Assembly: GCA_022571215.1 (NCBI GenBank)
Contig: JACZYG010000001.1
Coordinates: 1-64,000 of the forward strand
Reading direction: 5' to 3'
Source: Fidelibacterota bacterium
GTDB taxonomy: Bacteria > Fidelibacterota > SORT01
Length of the DNA: 64,000 nt
Of the stretch, positions 25,272 to 33,599 are shown in pieces. Numbering within the stretch: the stretch's first letter is position 1; each line of letters starts with the position of its first letter. The notes beneath the pieces were generated by a model, which was not told the origin of the DNA, made no database searches, and saw only the letters and a list, made by a program, of their open reading frames with translations. The translations under genes and the position numbers were made by a program.

Positions 25272-26360
25272 TTAATTTGCAATGTTGAATATCCATGCAA
25301 ATAGAATTGCTCCTAATAGGGTGAACCCTACATATAGCGCAAATATCTTGTTTTTTACGAGTGACCAGACCGCAACCATCGCAGGAATAGTTGTCGTCGG
25401 ACCGGCTATTAGAAATGCAAGCGCCGCTGCGGGACTCATCCCCTGAGTCAACAAACCACCTACCATCCCTAAAGCTGCTAATGTGTTCGTATAGACCGGT
25501 ATACCCAACAGGGCGGCGTTCAATATCGCAAAATCGTTCTCCGCTCCAAGAACACCTAAGATCCATTCTGAAGGTACATAAAGTTTTATCAAAACCTCCA
25601 AAAAGAGCGCCAGCAGCATGAACTTCGAGATCATCCATGTAGCCTTACCTGACTCGGTAAGTAAGCGACTCTGGAAACTATTTGAAACAATTTCAGCGGT
25701 AATCTCTTCCGATCTTTCTGTTCCTATGGATTGAGCTGGCACAACATCAGCTGCTGGTTCGTCCACCGAGCTGCCACATCCGCATTCGGCTGCGGCCACA
25801 GACGTGGATAGTAAGGGTTCCGGAGTTGGAAACATCCGGCGAAATAAATTCTTTGTAAGATTCAGAGGAGCTTTATATATACCACTCAGCGAGAAATCTG
25901 ATTGCAGAGGCTGATCGCGCACTATATTTTTACCTAACCATTCTCGCTTTACCATTAGATGAATGATAAATCCCGCTCCCAAACTGAGGAACATAGTCGC
26001 TAACAACCTCCAAACAGCGAGGTTCCAGCCGATCATAGAAGCACTCAGGAAAAACAGCTCCGGGTCCATGGACGGTGAGGCTAACCAGAATACCATAACT
26101 GGAGCCAGCGGCACACCTCCCACCAATAGAGACCAGACAACGGGAATAACTCCGCATGAACAGAGCGGACTGAATGCACCGATAACCATAGCCAATAATA
26201 TCGCCGTCAGCGGCTTCGCTTTCATCGCACTACTAATGTATTTCGAGGCGCCACTCATATTTACCGCCACGGCTATCGGGATTGTTATCAACATATACGG
26301 AAGGAGGTGTAAAAAACTTCCCTTCAACATTATAAGCACTTCAATCAGCTGCTCAATCAT
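25272..26360 (-). CDS. DUF318/ArsP-type permease (metal or organoarsenical efflux)
   Basis: A 362-residue polytopic membrane protein with about eight to ten hydrophobic segments in two bundles, split by a cytoplasmic-looking loop (about 165-240) that contains ECGCGSS. The signature SPLCSCGVIPV and SPSMDPELF belong to the permease family that includes ArsP and the SO_0444-type Cu/Zn efflux proteins. The Cys pair in CSCG is thought to be substrate-binding. It is preceded by an ArsR-type regulator and an operator of its own (26379-26398), and followed by a Cys-rich peptide gene. Substrate could be As(III), methylarsenite or a thiophilic metal. Confidence 0.85.
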   Translation of the reverse strand: MIEQLIEVLIMLKGSFLHLLPYMLITIPIAVAVNMSGASKYISSAMKAKPLTAILLAMVIGAFSPLCSCGVIPVVWSLLVGGVPLAPVMVFWLASPSMDPELFFLSASMIGWNLAVWRLLATMFLSLGAGFIIHLMVKREWLGKNIVRDQPLQSDFSLSGIYKAPLNLTKNLFRRMFPTPEPLLSTSVAAAECGCGSSVDEPAADVVPAQSIGTERSEEITAEIVSNSFQSRLLTESGKATWMISKFMLLALFLEVLIKLYVPSEWILGVLGAENDFAILNAALLGIPVYTNTLAALGMVGGLLTQGMSPAAALAFLIAGPTTTIPAMVAVWSLVKNKIFALYVGFTLLGAILFAWIFNIAN

Positions 26361-26378
26361 TTCATTTCTCCATAAATC

Positions 26379-26398
26379 GTATCGTATTATTACGATAC
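26379..26398. promoter_or_regulatory. ArsR-type operator upstream of the permease
   Basis: GTATCGTA-TTAT-TACGATAC is a perfect 8-4-8 palindrome, 18 bases before the permease start codon and after the regulator gene. It shares the core ATCGTA-N4-TACGAT with the palindrome upstream of the regulator gene itself, so both are likely bound by the same ArsR/SmtB-type repressor. Confidence 0.75.
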
Positions 26399-26417
26399 CT
26401 CAAGTCAAAAAAATATA

Positions 26418-26738
26418 CTAAAAAATCTTTTGTACAGTTTCTTTGAACCAGTTAACATTTTCATCATTCAGGCAATAACAGGTCGCGGGGCCTTCAAGCT
26501 CCCCGGAAACCAACCCAGATTCTTTCAATACTTTCAAGTGCTGCGAGACAGTTGCCTGTGCTATCGGTAGATGATCGACTATATTGGTTGTGTTGCATCC
26601 GGGAAACTTTAACATATATTCCATCATTTCATACCTGATAGGATTTCCCATCGCTTTGAACATTGCGATAAATCGTTCTCGTTCAACGCGGGAAAGAGTT
26701 TTGTTCTCTGCCAATTTTTCTTTTAATTCAGTCATCAT
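26418..26738 (-). CDS. ArsR/SmtB-family repressor
   Basis: A 106-residue winged-helix regulator. The family start FKAMGNPIRYEMMEYML and the recognition helix IAQATVSQHLKVLKESGLVSG are clear. The usual ArsR CVCDL motif is absent; single cysteines are at about 49 (FPGCNT) and 88 (ATCYCL has two), which may form a different metal site. It is the first gene of the module, and its own operator lies at 26756-26779. Release on metal or metalloid binding is the expected mechanism. Confidence 0.9.
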   Translation of the reverse strand: MMTELKEKLAENKTLSRVERERFIAMFKAMGNPIRYEMMEYMLKFPGCNTTNIVDHLPIAQATVSQHLKVLKESGLVSGELEGPATCYCLNDENVNWFKETVQKIF

Positions 26739-26755
26739 TTATATTCACCTATCTT

Positions 26756-26779
26756 ATATATCGTAAATATACGATATAT
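26756..26779. promoter_or_regulatory. ArsR-type operator upstream of the regulator gene
   Basis: ATATATCGTA-AATA-TACGATATAT is a perfect 10-4-10 palindrome, 18 bases upstream of the regulator start codon. The core is identical to the palindrome in front of the permease, which supports autoregulation and coordinated control. Confidence 0.75.
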
Positions 26780-26860
26780 GTTTCAATTGTCAAGGATTTA
26801 TTTTGGTTTCCGTGAAAATAAGTGTTAAACGGAAATTAAAATTACCGTTTTGAATCTATT

Positions 26861-27095
26861 GTCTCTTTTGAGTGCCCTATCGCTGTAAGTTGCTGATACT
26901 CTGCATAGGGCGATGTTCTTTTAAGCCATTGACCGGTGGTTCTTCCGGAGGAACTCCGCGGGAGGAGTCCTCCTAGGGAGCCTCTTTGAGGCACCCGGGC
27001 GTACCACTCAAAAGCACTGGTAACGCTTTGTTCTCAAGGCTTCGCTGGTTTTTATTACGAGAATTAAAAAAGTGTCCCAAAAGGCATTATGGGAC
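26861..27095 (+). repeat. tRNA-Lys-like repeat, copy C (long form, right of ars module)
   Basis: This is a 235-bp direct repeat of copy B, on the other side of the arsR-permease-peptide module. It has the same T-loop insertion with AGGAGGA-G-TCCTCCT and GCCTC-TTT-GAGGC hairpins, and the same tail (GTCCCA...TGGGAC stem). In this copy the 5' part can also fold: GCCCTAT near 26874 pairs with ATAGGGC near 26905. Differences from copy B are scattered, so the two copies are not fresh duplicates. Confidence 0.75.
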
Positions 27096-27660
27096 TTATA
27101 TTGACAAAAAAACGTCACTCTCAGGTCACAACTTGTATGGTGATTGACCTTGCCCCAAAAGTTGAAACAGTTTTGCCCTGCCCCCATTTTCTGCACCATG
27201 TATTCCGTGTGACTCTTAGTGTACCCGCATAAAACTCACTAAAAGACCAAAAACAATCATTGGGTAGGAGCTCCCACTTGCGAAAGTCAAATGCCGAATG
27301 GCAATAAGTTTAGGATTATTTGCTGTTGCATGCGTGTAGGATGTCGAGTATATTTCGCCAAGCGCAGCTGCGAAATGTTCAGTGGATGACGCGGATAGCC
27401 GGCGGCAAGTCTCAATTAGAGGTTTTGATCATGGATGAAACAGTAAGAATTACCATGGCTACAAGCTTTAATAAAGTGTCTCAATTCAGAGTGTGTAGAG
27501 CGGAATGGGGAGAGAAATCCTTATTCGAATATATCCCGCCTACGACAACTTGCTGATACAAATCGAATGCTAAGACATTTACCTCTTTCGTTCCTATCTT
27601 TTCAAGTTCCGTCGGATGATCTTAGTTACTTACCAAAGCATAGAGGCGTTATCAATATCC
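27096..27660. other. Intergenic region between ars module and the dehydrogenase pair
   Basis: About 560 bases. Short open frames exist on both strands, but none has a ribosome site or recognisable sequence. The compositional style around 27100-27560 looks like decayed coding sequence, without any family I can name. The end of the region carries the promoter of the following plus-strand operon, not resolved. Confidence 0.35.
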
Positions 27661-28668
27661 ATGGTCTCTAAACCCATCGTTGCCGGACTAATCGGCGCCG
27701 GACACATCGGTAAGATGCACGCGGAAAATATTATATTCCACTTTCCGGATGTTTTGCTCAAGGCTGTTGCCGGTCCCAATTTGGATGAGAACTGGGCAGA
27801 AACCATGGGTATTCCCGGACATTTCCTCGACGAGAATATTGTCATAAACGATTCGGAAATCGAGGCAGTGATTATTGCAGCTCCCTCTGCGGCTCATGTA
27901 GCCTTAATTAAAAGCTCCGCGCAGAACGGCAAACATATTTTTTGCGAAAAGCCTGTTGCCTTTGAACCTGAGGGCGTCGCAGAAGCCATTGAAGCGGTCG
28001 AAGCGGCAGGCGTGGTGCTCCAGATTGGATTTAACCGTCGGTTCGATCCAAGCTTTATGCGCGTCCGTGAAGTCGTCCAGTCCGGAAAAATCGGCAAAAC
28101 TCATGTCATCAGGATAACCAATCGCGACCCGAAAAGACCAACCGCTGCCTACGCAGGTAGATCCGGCGGTCTCTTTTTCGACTTCTGCATCCATGATTTC
28201 GACATGGCGCGCCACATCAGCGGCTGTGAGGTAGAAAAGGTTTATTCCGCTGGCGCAGCGCTGATCGATCCGGAAATCGAAAAGCTCGGCGATATTGATA
28301 CTGCTTTAATCACTCTTCAGATGACCGACAGCTCATTATGCGTCATAGACGTCAGCAGGGAAACGAATTATGGATATGACCAGCAGTTGGAGGTATTTGG
28401 CTCGAAAGGCACCATAAGGGCGTTCAATACTACGCCTACCACTGCGGCGCTGAGCACCGCTGAAGGCGTGTTTACCGACAAACCGCACTATTCCTTCGTT
28501 GAGCGTTATAAAGAAGCCTATGTCACGGAACTACGGGAATTTTTTGCCTCAATCAGAAATAAGTCGTCTCCTCCGGTCACGGGGCAAGATGCCCTGCAAG
28601 CCGTCAGGATCGCCCGGGCTGCTGAATTATCGTTTAAGAAAAACAGACCCGTTAAGGTAGAGCAATGA
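27661..28668 (+). CDS. Gfo/Idh/MocA-family dehydrogenase (inositol 2-dehydrogenase-like), first copy
   Basis: An NAD(P)-dependent oxidoreductase of about 335 residues. The Rossmann start is AGLIGAGHIGKMHAENI, the catalytic EKP motif is FCEKPVAFEP, and the second catalytic region is CIHDFDMARHISG. These are typical of inositol 2-dehydrogenase and related sugar dehydrogenases (IolG-like). I chose the ATG at 27661 because the domain begins three residues later; an upstream ATG at 27616 would add 15 residues without homology. It is translationally coupled to a homologous gene just downstream. Confidence 0.85.
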   Translation: MVSKPIVAGLIGAGHIGKMHAENIIFHFPDVLLKAVAGPNLDENWAETMGIPGHFLDENIVINDSEIEAVIIAAPSAAHVALIKSSAQNGKHIFCEKPVAFEPEGVAEAIEAVEAAGVVLQIGFNRRFDPSFMRVREVVQSGKIGKTHVIRITNRDPKRPTAAYAGRSGGLFFDFCIHDFDMARHISGCEVEKVYSAGAALIDPEIEKLGDIDTALITLQMTDSSLCVIDVSRETNYGYDQQLEVFGSKGTIRAFNTTPTTAALSTAEGVFTDKPHYSFVERYKEAYVTELREFFASIRNKSSPPVTGQDALQAVRIARAAELSFKKNRPVKVEQ

Positions 28669-29669
28669 GAAACGTCACACTCGGGATAATCGGCACAGGT
28701 AGAATAGGCAAATTGCACGCGGAGAATATCCTCCGAATTCCGGGCACACGTCTCAAAATCGCCGTAGACCCAAAGGTGGATAAAGCATGGGCGGAAAATA
28801 TCGGACTAAACTATGCTCACAACACGGATGCGATTTTCTCTGACAACGAAATCGACGCCGTAATTATCTGCTCCCCATCCGGATTCCACATTGACCAGAT
28901 CGTCAAAGCAGCAGAAGCAGGAAAGCACATCTTCTGCGAAAAGCCTTTAGGATTTGACCCGAGAACTATCGCCGAAGCTCTCAGGGTGGTCGAACAGCAA
29001 GGAGTCAAACTACAGATAGGGTTCAATCGCCGCTTTGATCCGGACTTGGTACGACTGAAGCAAGCCGTTGATTCCGGAACGATTGGCAGGAGCTACCTTA
29101 TAAGTATCACTAACCTTGATCCGGCGCCCCCGCCTGCGGAGTATCTTGCCGCATCAGGCGGTATATTCTTAGATACGACAGTCCACGATTTTGATATAGT
29201 ACGCTATTTGTCGGGAAGTGAAGTAGAAGAAGTTTATTCAGCCGGCGCGGTCTTGATAGACCCCTCCATAGGCAAGATTGGGGATGTCGATACTGCAATG
29301 ACCACTCTGAAACTAGAAAACGGAGCAATGGCTCTTATACATAACAGTCGACAGGCTGTCTATGGTTTTGATCAGCGGGTTGAGGTATTCGGGTCTAAGG
29401 GTAGTATCTCCACGGAGAACAGAACTCAATTTCAAACAGTTCTGAAAACCTCACAAGGCGTCGTCACGGATAAACCGATGGATTTCTTCCTTGAACGTTA
29501 CAAAGAGTCGTACAAGGCAGAAATCGAGGATTTTATCCGGGTCATACGAGAAGACCGGCAAGCAGCCGTAACCGGACGTGATGGCTTGATTCCGGTACTG
29601 ATTGCCCTCGCCGCGAAACAATCTCTCAAGGAAGAAAGACCGGTCCGTGTAGAGAATTATTCCGGGTGA
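28665..29669 (+). CDS. Gfo/Idh/MocA-family dehydrogenase (inositol 2-dehydrogenase-like), second copy
   Basis: A 334-residue paralogue of the upstream protein, overlapping it by four bases (ATGA). It has TLGIIGTGRIGKLHAENI at the N-terminus, the FCEKPLGFDP catalytic motif, and TVHDFDIVRYLSG in the second domain. The closely similar tandem pair suggests two steps on related substrates, for example dehydrogenation and reduction in inositol epimer interconversion, or a hetero-oligomer. The pair is convergent with the glycan locus and could feed from it. Confidence 0.85.
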   Translation: MRNVTLGIIGTGRIGKLHAENILRIPGTRLKIAVDPKVDKAWAENIGLNYAHNTDAIFSDNEIDAVIICSPSGFHIDQIVKAAEAGKHIFCEKPLGFDPRTIAEALRVVEQQGVKLQIGFNRRFDPDLVRLKQAVDSGTIGRSYLISITNLDPAPPPAEYLAASGGIFLDTTVHDFDIVRYLSGSEVEEVYSAGAVLIDPSIGKIGDVDTAMTTLKLENGAMALIHNSRQAVYGFDQRVEVFGSKGSISTENRTQFQTVLKTSQGVVTDKPMDFFLERYKESYKAEIEDFIRVIREDRQAAVTGRDGLIPVLIALAAKQSLKEERPVRVENYSG

Positions 29670-29697
29670 GCGACCAACAATGTAAATATTATTGATC

Positions 29698-30648
29698 CTA
29701 ATCAACTGGATTCAGCAATAACTGTTCTAAAACCTCATCAAACTTCGCCGTAGCCAGAGCTATTGAAGTGTCCGCGGCGCCGTAATATAACCGGAGTTCA
29801 TTATCCTTTTTTAGCCAGCCGCACGGGAATACCACATTACCGACATCACCCTGAAGTTCGTAAGATTCTTTAGGACCGAACACCCATTCTTCGCTTCTGT
29901 GCGTGACAATTTCAGGGTTTTCAGTGTCCAACAACGCCAATCCGAGTCTATAGATACATCCTGCGCAAGTTTGCCGTACACCGTGATAGGAGATCAGCCA
30001 CCCGTGTTCTGTCGGTAACGGCTGAGTATTTAATCCTATTTTCTTCGCGTCCCACCAGCCTCCGTCGCGCGCTTTGAGAATTATTTTCCGCCGATCCCAA
30101 TTCACGAGGTCTGATGAATATGATATATGCACATGAGCTCCATCGTCGGCATCTCCGGGATACGGTCTGTGCAGCATGACCCACTCTCCGTTGATTTTTT
30201 TGGGAAATAAAGCGGCATCTTTATCGTTAGGCGGTAGTACTGCCCCCTTCCGTTCAAATGACTTAAAATCCTTTGTAAGCGCAAGACTCACGAGGGGACC
30301 TTTCTCAGAATAAGAAACAAAAGTTATAGCGTATTTTCCTATTTCTTCAAGATAACTGATTCGCGGATCTTCCACCCCCCATTTATCTTCAGGGAAATTT
30401 GACGGATCAGGCGCAATGGAGGGTTTTTCCTCTATACGCCAATTTGAAATACCGTCTTTACTCCTCGCGACAGTCAGATGTGACTGACCCCGATAATCCT
30501 CCACCCTCAACAGTAACAAGGTTTCATTTTCAAACTCTGTTACTCCTGCGTTAAAAACCGAATTTGCCCTATATGGCAGATCTTTATATGTTATTATAGG
30601 ATTATTTTCATTTCGTGAAAATAATTCTCTATGTTCTGAATTTGGCAA
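29698..30648 (-). CDS. GH130-family glycoside phosphorylase (mannoside phosphorylase-like)
   Basis: A 316-residue five-bladed beta-propeller of family GH130. Visible motifs are NAGVTEFENETLLLLRVED, KWGVEDPRISYL with the probable proton-donor Asp, GGWWDAKKIGLNTQPLPTEHGWL and the LYYGAADTSIALATA end. Family members phosphorolyse beta-1,4- or beta-1,2-mannosides to mannose 1-phosphate, or hydrolyse them. No signal peptide, so it acts inside the cell on imported oligosaccharides. It is the last gene of the ABC transporter/glycan operon. Confidence 0.9.
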   Translation of the reverse strand: MPNSEHRELFSRNENNPIITYKDLPYRANSVFNAGVTEFENETLLLLRVEDYRGQSHLTVARSKDGISNWRIEEKPSIAPDPSNFPEDKWGVEDPRISYLEEIGKYAITFVSYSEKGPLVSLALTKDFKSFERKGAVLPPNDKDAALFPKKINGEWVMLHRPYPGDADDGAHVHISYSSDLVNWDRRKIILKARDGGWWDAKKIGLNTQPLPTEHGWLISYHGVRQTCAGCIYRLGLALLDTENPEIVTHRSEEWVFGPKESYELQGDVGNVVFPCGWLKKDNELRLYYGAADTSIALATAKFDEVLEQLLLNPVD

Positions 30649-30678
30649 TCAGCCCTCCTTTAATCACTTTTCATTTAA

Positions 30679-31914
30679 TCAGTAGAGAAACCCGTTTTCT
30701 CTCATTTCTAAAAACAATAATAGCGCTTCGATTGTTGATTCAGCGCCGGAATTCATATTTACTCCGTTCAGGTCTATACCGTCAAAGGTTCTTCCTGTAG
30801 AAGGGTCATACATCACCACTCCGGCTGAGTTGCCGCCGTTAAACCAATCAAGTCCTTTCATCATGCTTTCTCTATATTCTTCATTTTTTGTGACCAGATA
30901 CGCTTCCATCAGACCGGAGCTGACCGCATGAATTCCGTAGGCAATCTGAGGATACTTATTCACCGTTACGGAATCGGTTCCAATAAAAGTCAGTTCATTC
31001 AAATTATCCTCAGCGACCACTTTAGATAAAAAATCTGCTCCCCGGGTTAAAGACGTCAGCCATTTCTCTTCTTTAAAAAGAGTGTAAGCCTCTGAAACCG
31101 CCTGCACCTGATGAGCGCCCCAGGCATGCCAAAGATTCTGCCAGGAAAGGTGCGCGCCGGAATATTCTCCCGTAGAAATCTGAAATTTAACAAGACCATC
31201 CGTTAACTTCCGGATATATTCTTCTGCCCTGACATCTCCGGTAGCTATATAAAAATCTATCAATCCGAGAACTAACTCGGAGCTCTGGTCACCTGCGTTA
31301 TTGATCAGCCAAAGCGGAATATTCACCGGAAATCTTAAAATATATTGACCCTTCGAGGCCATCCATTTTTCTATATGCGGAAATGTCAGTTCGACAGCGC
31401 TCTTTAACTGTCCGGCAAATGCCTGATCATTAGAAATAAATACGGAATATCCGTAAGACATAGCGCGAATTGCTCTAATAGACCAATAATCAAAAGACTT
31501 TATACTCGTTCTGCCGTCTCTGTTGATAGTATGATCATCGAATATGAAATTATAGAATTGCCCGTCTTCCGCTTGCATATATAGAACAAATTTGAGAGCG
31601 TTTTTGGCTTTTTCAAGGTTTTCTTCACCGCCGAATTGCTCATAATATTTCAGATACACCAATGCGGCTCTGGCTACATCGTCAACTGCCGTAATACCCT
31701 CACCCGCTGCTTCGATCCTTTCATAATCGGGAGCATCGGCATATATATAAACGATAAGGACTTCAGTTGAATCTAACGAGATAGTTTCGGACAGATAATC
31801 GAGGTGCGCGAGATTGATATTGAAATTACTTTCGGTTGTATTATCGTTTTCATCCGAACAGGACAAGAAAAATAACAGCATAAGTAATAATCTCATAGCA
31901 AACCTTTTCTCCAT
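30679..31914 (-). CDS. Lipoprotein with alpha/alpha-toroid fold (glycosidase-like)
   Basis: A 411-residue protein starting with a lipoprotein signal that ends LFFLSC, so it is membrane-anchored. The rest is repeated helical pairs with aromatic-rich loops (YYEQFGG, FDYWSIRAIRAMSYG, LSWQNLWHAWGAHQVQAVSEAY, IAYGIHAVSSGLMEAYLV), the pattern of (alpha/alpha)6 glycan-active enzymes. Exact family and catalytic residues are not clear. It starts right after the permease gene, so it is part of the sugar uptake operon. An internal Met at 31896 could be the start. Confidence 0.65.
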   Translation of the reverse strand: MEKRFAMRLLLMLLFFLSCSDENDNTTESNFNINLAHLDYLSETISLDSTEVLIVYIYADAPDYERIEAAGEGITAVDDVARAALVYLKYYEQFGGEENLEKAKNALKFVLYMQAEDGQFYNFIFDDHTINRDGRTSIKSFDYWSIRAIRAMSYGYSVFISNDQAFAGQLKSAVELTFPHIEKWMASKGQYILRFPVNIPLWLINNAGDQSSELVLGLIDFYIATGDVRAEEYIRKLTDGLVKFQISTGEYSGAHLSWQNLWHAWGAHQVQAVSEAYTLFKEEKWLTSLTRGADFLSKVVAEDNLNELTFIGTDSVTVNKYPQIAYGIHAVSSGLMEAYLVTKNEEYRESMMKGLDWFNGGNSAGVVMYDPSTGRTFDGIDLNGVNMNSGAESTIEALLLFLEMRENGFLY

Positions 31915-31920
31915 ATAATC

Positions 31921-32742
31921 TTAGTTCTTAAGACCGCTTGTAGCCATACTACGGATAAAATATTTTTGGAAAAACAAATAAATCAACATTACAGGAACCG
32001 CTAACAGCGTTGCAGCCGCCAGGACAGCGCCAAGCTGAGCTTCTGCTCTTCCGCCGACAGAAAACAGCGTAACCATTTGCGGCATCGTCATCAGACTTTC
32101 CTTTTTAATAACTATCAGCGGCCAGAGAACATCATTCCAAATCCCCATAAAAGTTATAATTCCGACCGTAATAAGCGTTGGAATCGAGTTAGGCCAGATT
32201 ATCCTGTATAAAATTGTGAATTCGCCGGCGCCGTCTATTCTCGCAGCATCTATTATCTCCTGCGGAAATGATTTGAAATACTGCCGGAAAAGAAGTATTC
32301 CGAATGCGCTTATCGAAGCAGGAAATATCAAAGCCCTGTAGGTGTTGGTCAATTCAAGCTTAACCATAAGTATATACATAGGTATCAGGGTAATCTGGGC
32401 AGGAATCATCATGGTGAGAAGTATCACCCCGAATATCAATTCCCTTCCCCTGTACTCTAAACGTGATAACGAATAACCGACCATGCTGCTGAAAAACAAT
32501 ACTGATGCTGTCGCTGTCAGTGATACGAACAGGCTGTTTAAAAATGACCGGATTATAGGAATTTTATTGAAGACAAGCTCGTATGATCTGAGAGTAAACT
32601 CGCTTGGAAGCAGCGTTAGCTCCGTTATTTCGATTTCAGGTTTAAACGTTGCTAATATCATCCAGATGAAAGGATATAGAAACGTTATCGCCCCTATAAA
32701 TAAAACTGAATAGAAAAGTGTCTTTTTAAGAATACCCATCAA
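31921..32742 (-). CDS. Sugar ABC transporter permease (MalG type)
   Basis: A 273-residue inner-membrane protein with six predicted segments. The EAA-loop reads DAARIDGAGEFTILYRIIWP, the contact for the ATPase. N-terminal LYPFIWMILATFKP and C-terminal FQKYFIRSMATSGLKN are typical of carbohydrate uptake class 1 permeases. It overlaps the MalF-type gene by four bases. No ATPase gene is in the window; such systems often share one encoded elsewhere. Confidence 0.93.
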   Translation of the reverse strand: MMGILKKTLFYSVLFIGAITFLYPFIWMILATFKPEIEITELTLLPSEFTLRSYELVFNKIPIIRSFLNSLFVSLTATASVLFFSSMVGYSLSRLEYRGRELIFGVILLTMMIPAQITLIPMYILMVKLELTNTYRALIFPASISAFGILLFRQYFKSFPQEIIDAARIDGAGEFTILYRIIWPNSIPTLITVGIITFMGIWNDVLWPLIVIKKESLMTMPQMVTLFSVGGRAEAQLGAVLAAATLLAVPVMLIYLFFQKYFIRSMATSGLKN

Positions 32743-33599
32743 TCCATTCGCTCTATAAATTTTCGTTGAATTATCACTACCGTAAAAATGATTGCTGCCA
32801 ACGTGAATCCGAGAGTCGCGGCATATCCCATTTTATAAAAGCTGAATCCCTGCCTGTAAATGTATAATACCGTTGATAAAGTACTATTAAGCGGCCCTCC
32901 TCCTGTCATTACGTATGGCTCAATAAACAGAGAGAATCCATTGATAGTTGAAAGTATCAATACCATAACTATCACCGGGTTGATCGCGGGAATAGTTATA
33001 TACCGGAATTTCTGCAATGTGGTTGCGCCATCAATATCAGCTGCCTCGTACATATGAGCCGGCACACTTTGTAAACCTGCTAAAAAGAGTATCATATATA
33101 ACCCGACATTTTTCCATGTTGCCATTATCGCGATAGAAGGCATCGCCATCGCAGTTGACGTCAGCCACTCGACTTTACCGAAACCGATAGCCGATAATAA
33201 GGCATTCAGTAACCCGGTATCTGTCGAATATAGTTGCTTCCATAATATCGTCACAACTACTCCGGAAACGACGACAGGCAGAAAAAACGCTGCCCTGAAA
33301 AAAGCCCTGGCTCGGATCTTTTGATTCAATACTTCCGCTAAAACGAGCGCTACAACTACCTGAAGCGGGATGTGTATTAGTAAAAATATAACAGTATTAT
33401 ATATAGAGGTCCAGAATAACGGATCGGAAAACATCATATTGAAATTAGCTAAGCCGACCCATTTCATTGGTCCGACAATGTTCCACCTGTGAAAAATAAG
33501 AAAGAAAGAAAAGAATATCGGGAATGCCGAAAACACGGCAAAATAGATGAGGTACGGCGCTGACATCAGATAGCCCATCATAGCTAGTTTTCGATTCAC
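32739..33599 (-). CDS. Sugar ABC transporter permease (MalF type)
   Basis: A 286-residue membrane protein with six segments and the EAA-loop YEAADIDGATTLQKFRYITIP. It forms the channel with the MalG-type protein next to it. Its start overlaps the stop of the solute-binding protein gene by one base, indicating translational coupling in the order binding protein, MalF, MalG. Confidence 0.93.
   Translation of the reverse strand: MNRKLAMMGYLMSAPYLIYFAVFSAFPIFFSFFLIFHRWNIVGPMKWVGLANFNMMFSDPLFWTSIYNTVIFLLIHIPLQVVVALVLAEVLNQKIRARAFFRAAFFLPVVVSGVVVTILWKQLYSTDTGLLNALLSAIGFGKVEWLTSTAMAMPSIAIMATWKNVGLYMILFLAGLQSVPAHMYEAADIDGATTLQKFRYITIPAINPVIVMVLILSTINGFSLFIEPYVMTGGGPLNSTLSTVLYIYRQGFSFYKMGYAATLGFTLAAIIFTVVIIQRKFIERMD

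Noticed and set aside
27320-27556. 78-codon plus-strand reading frame
   Set aside because: No ribosome site and no recognisable protein features; probably chance or decayed sequence.
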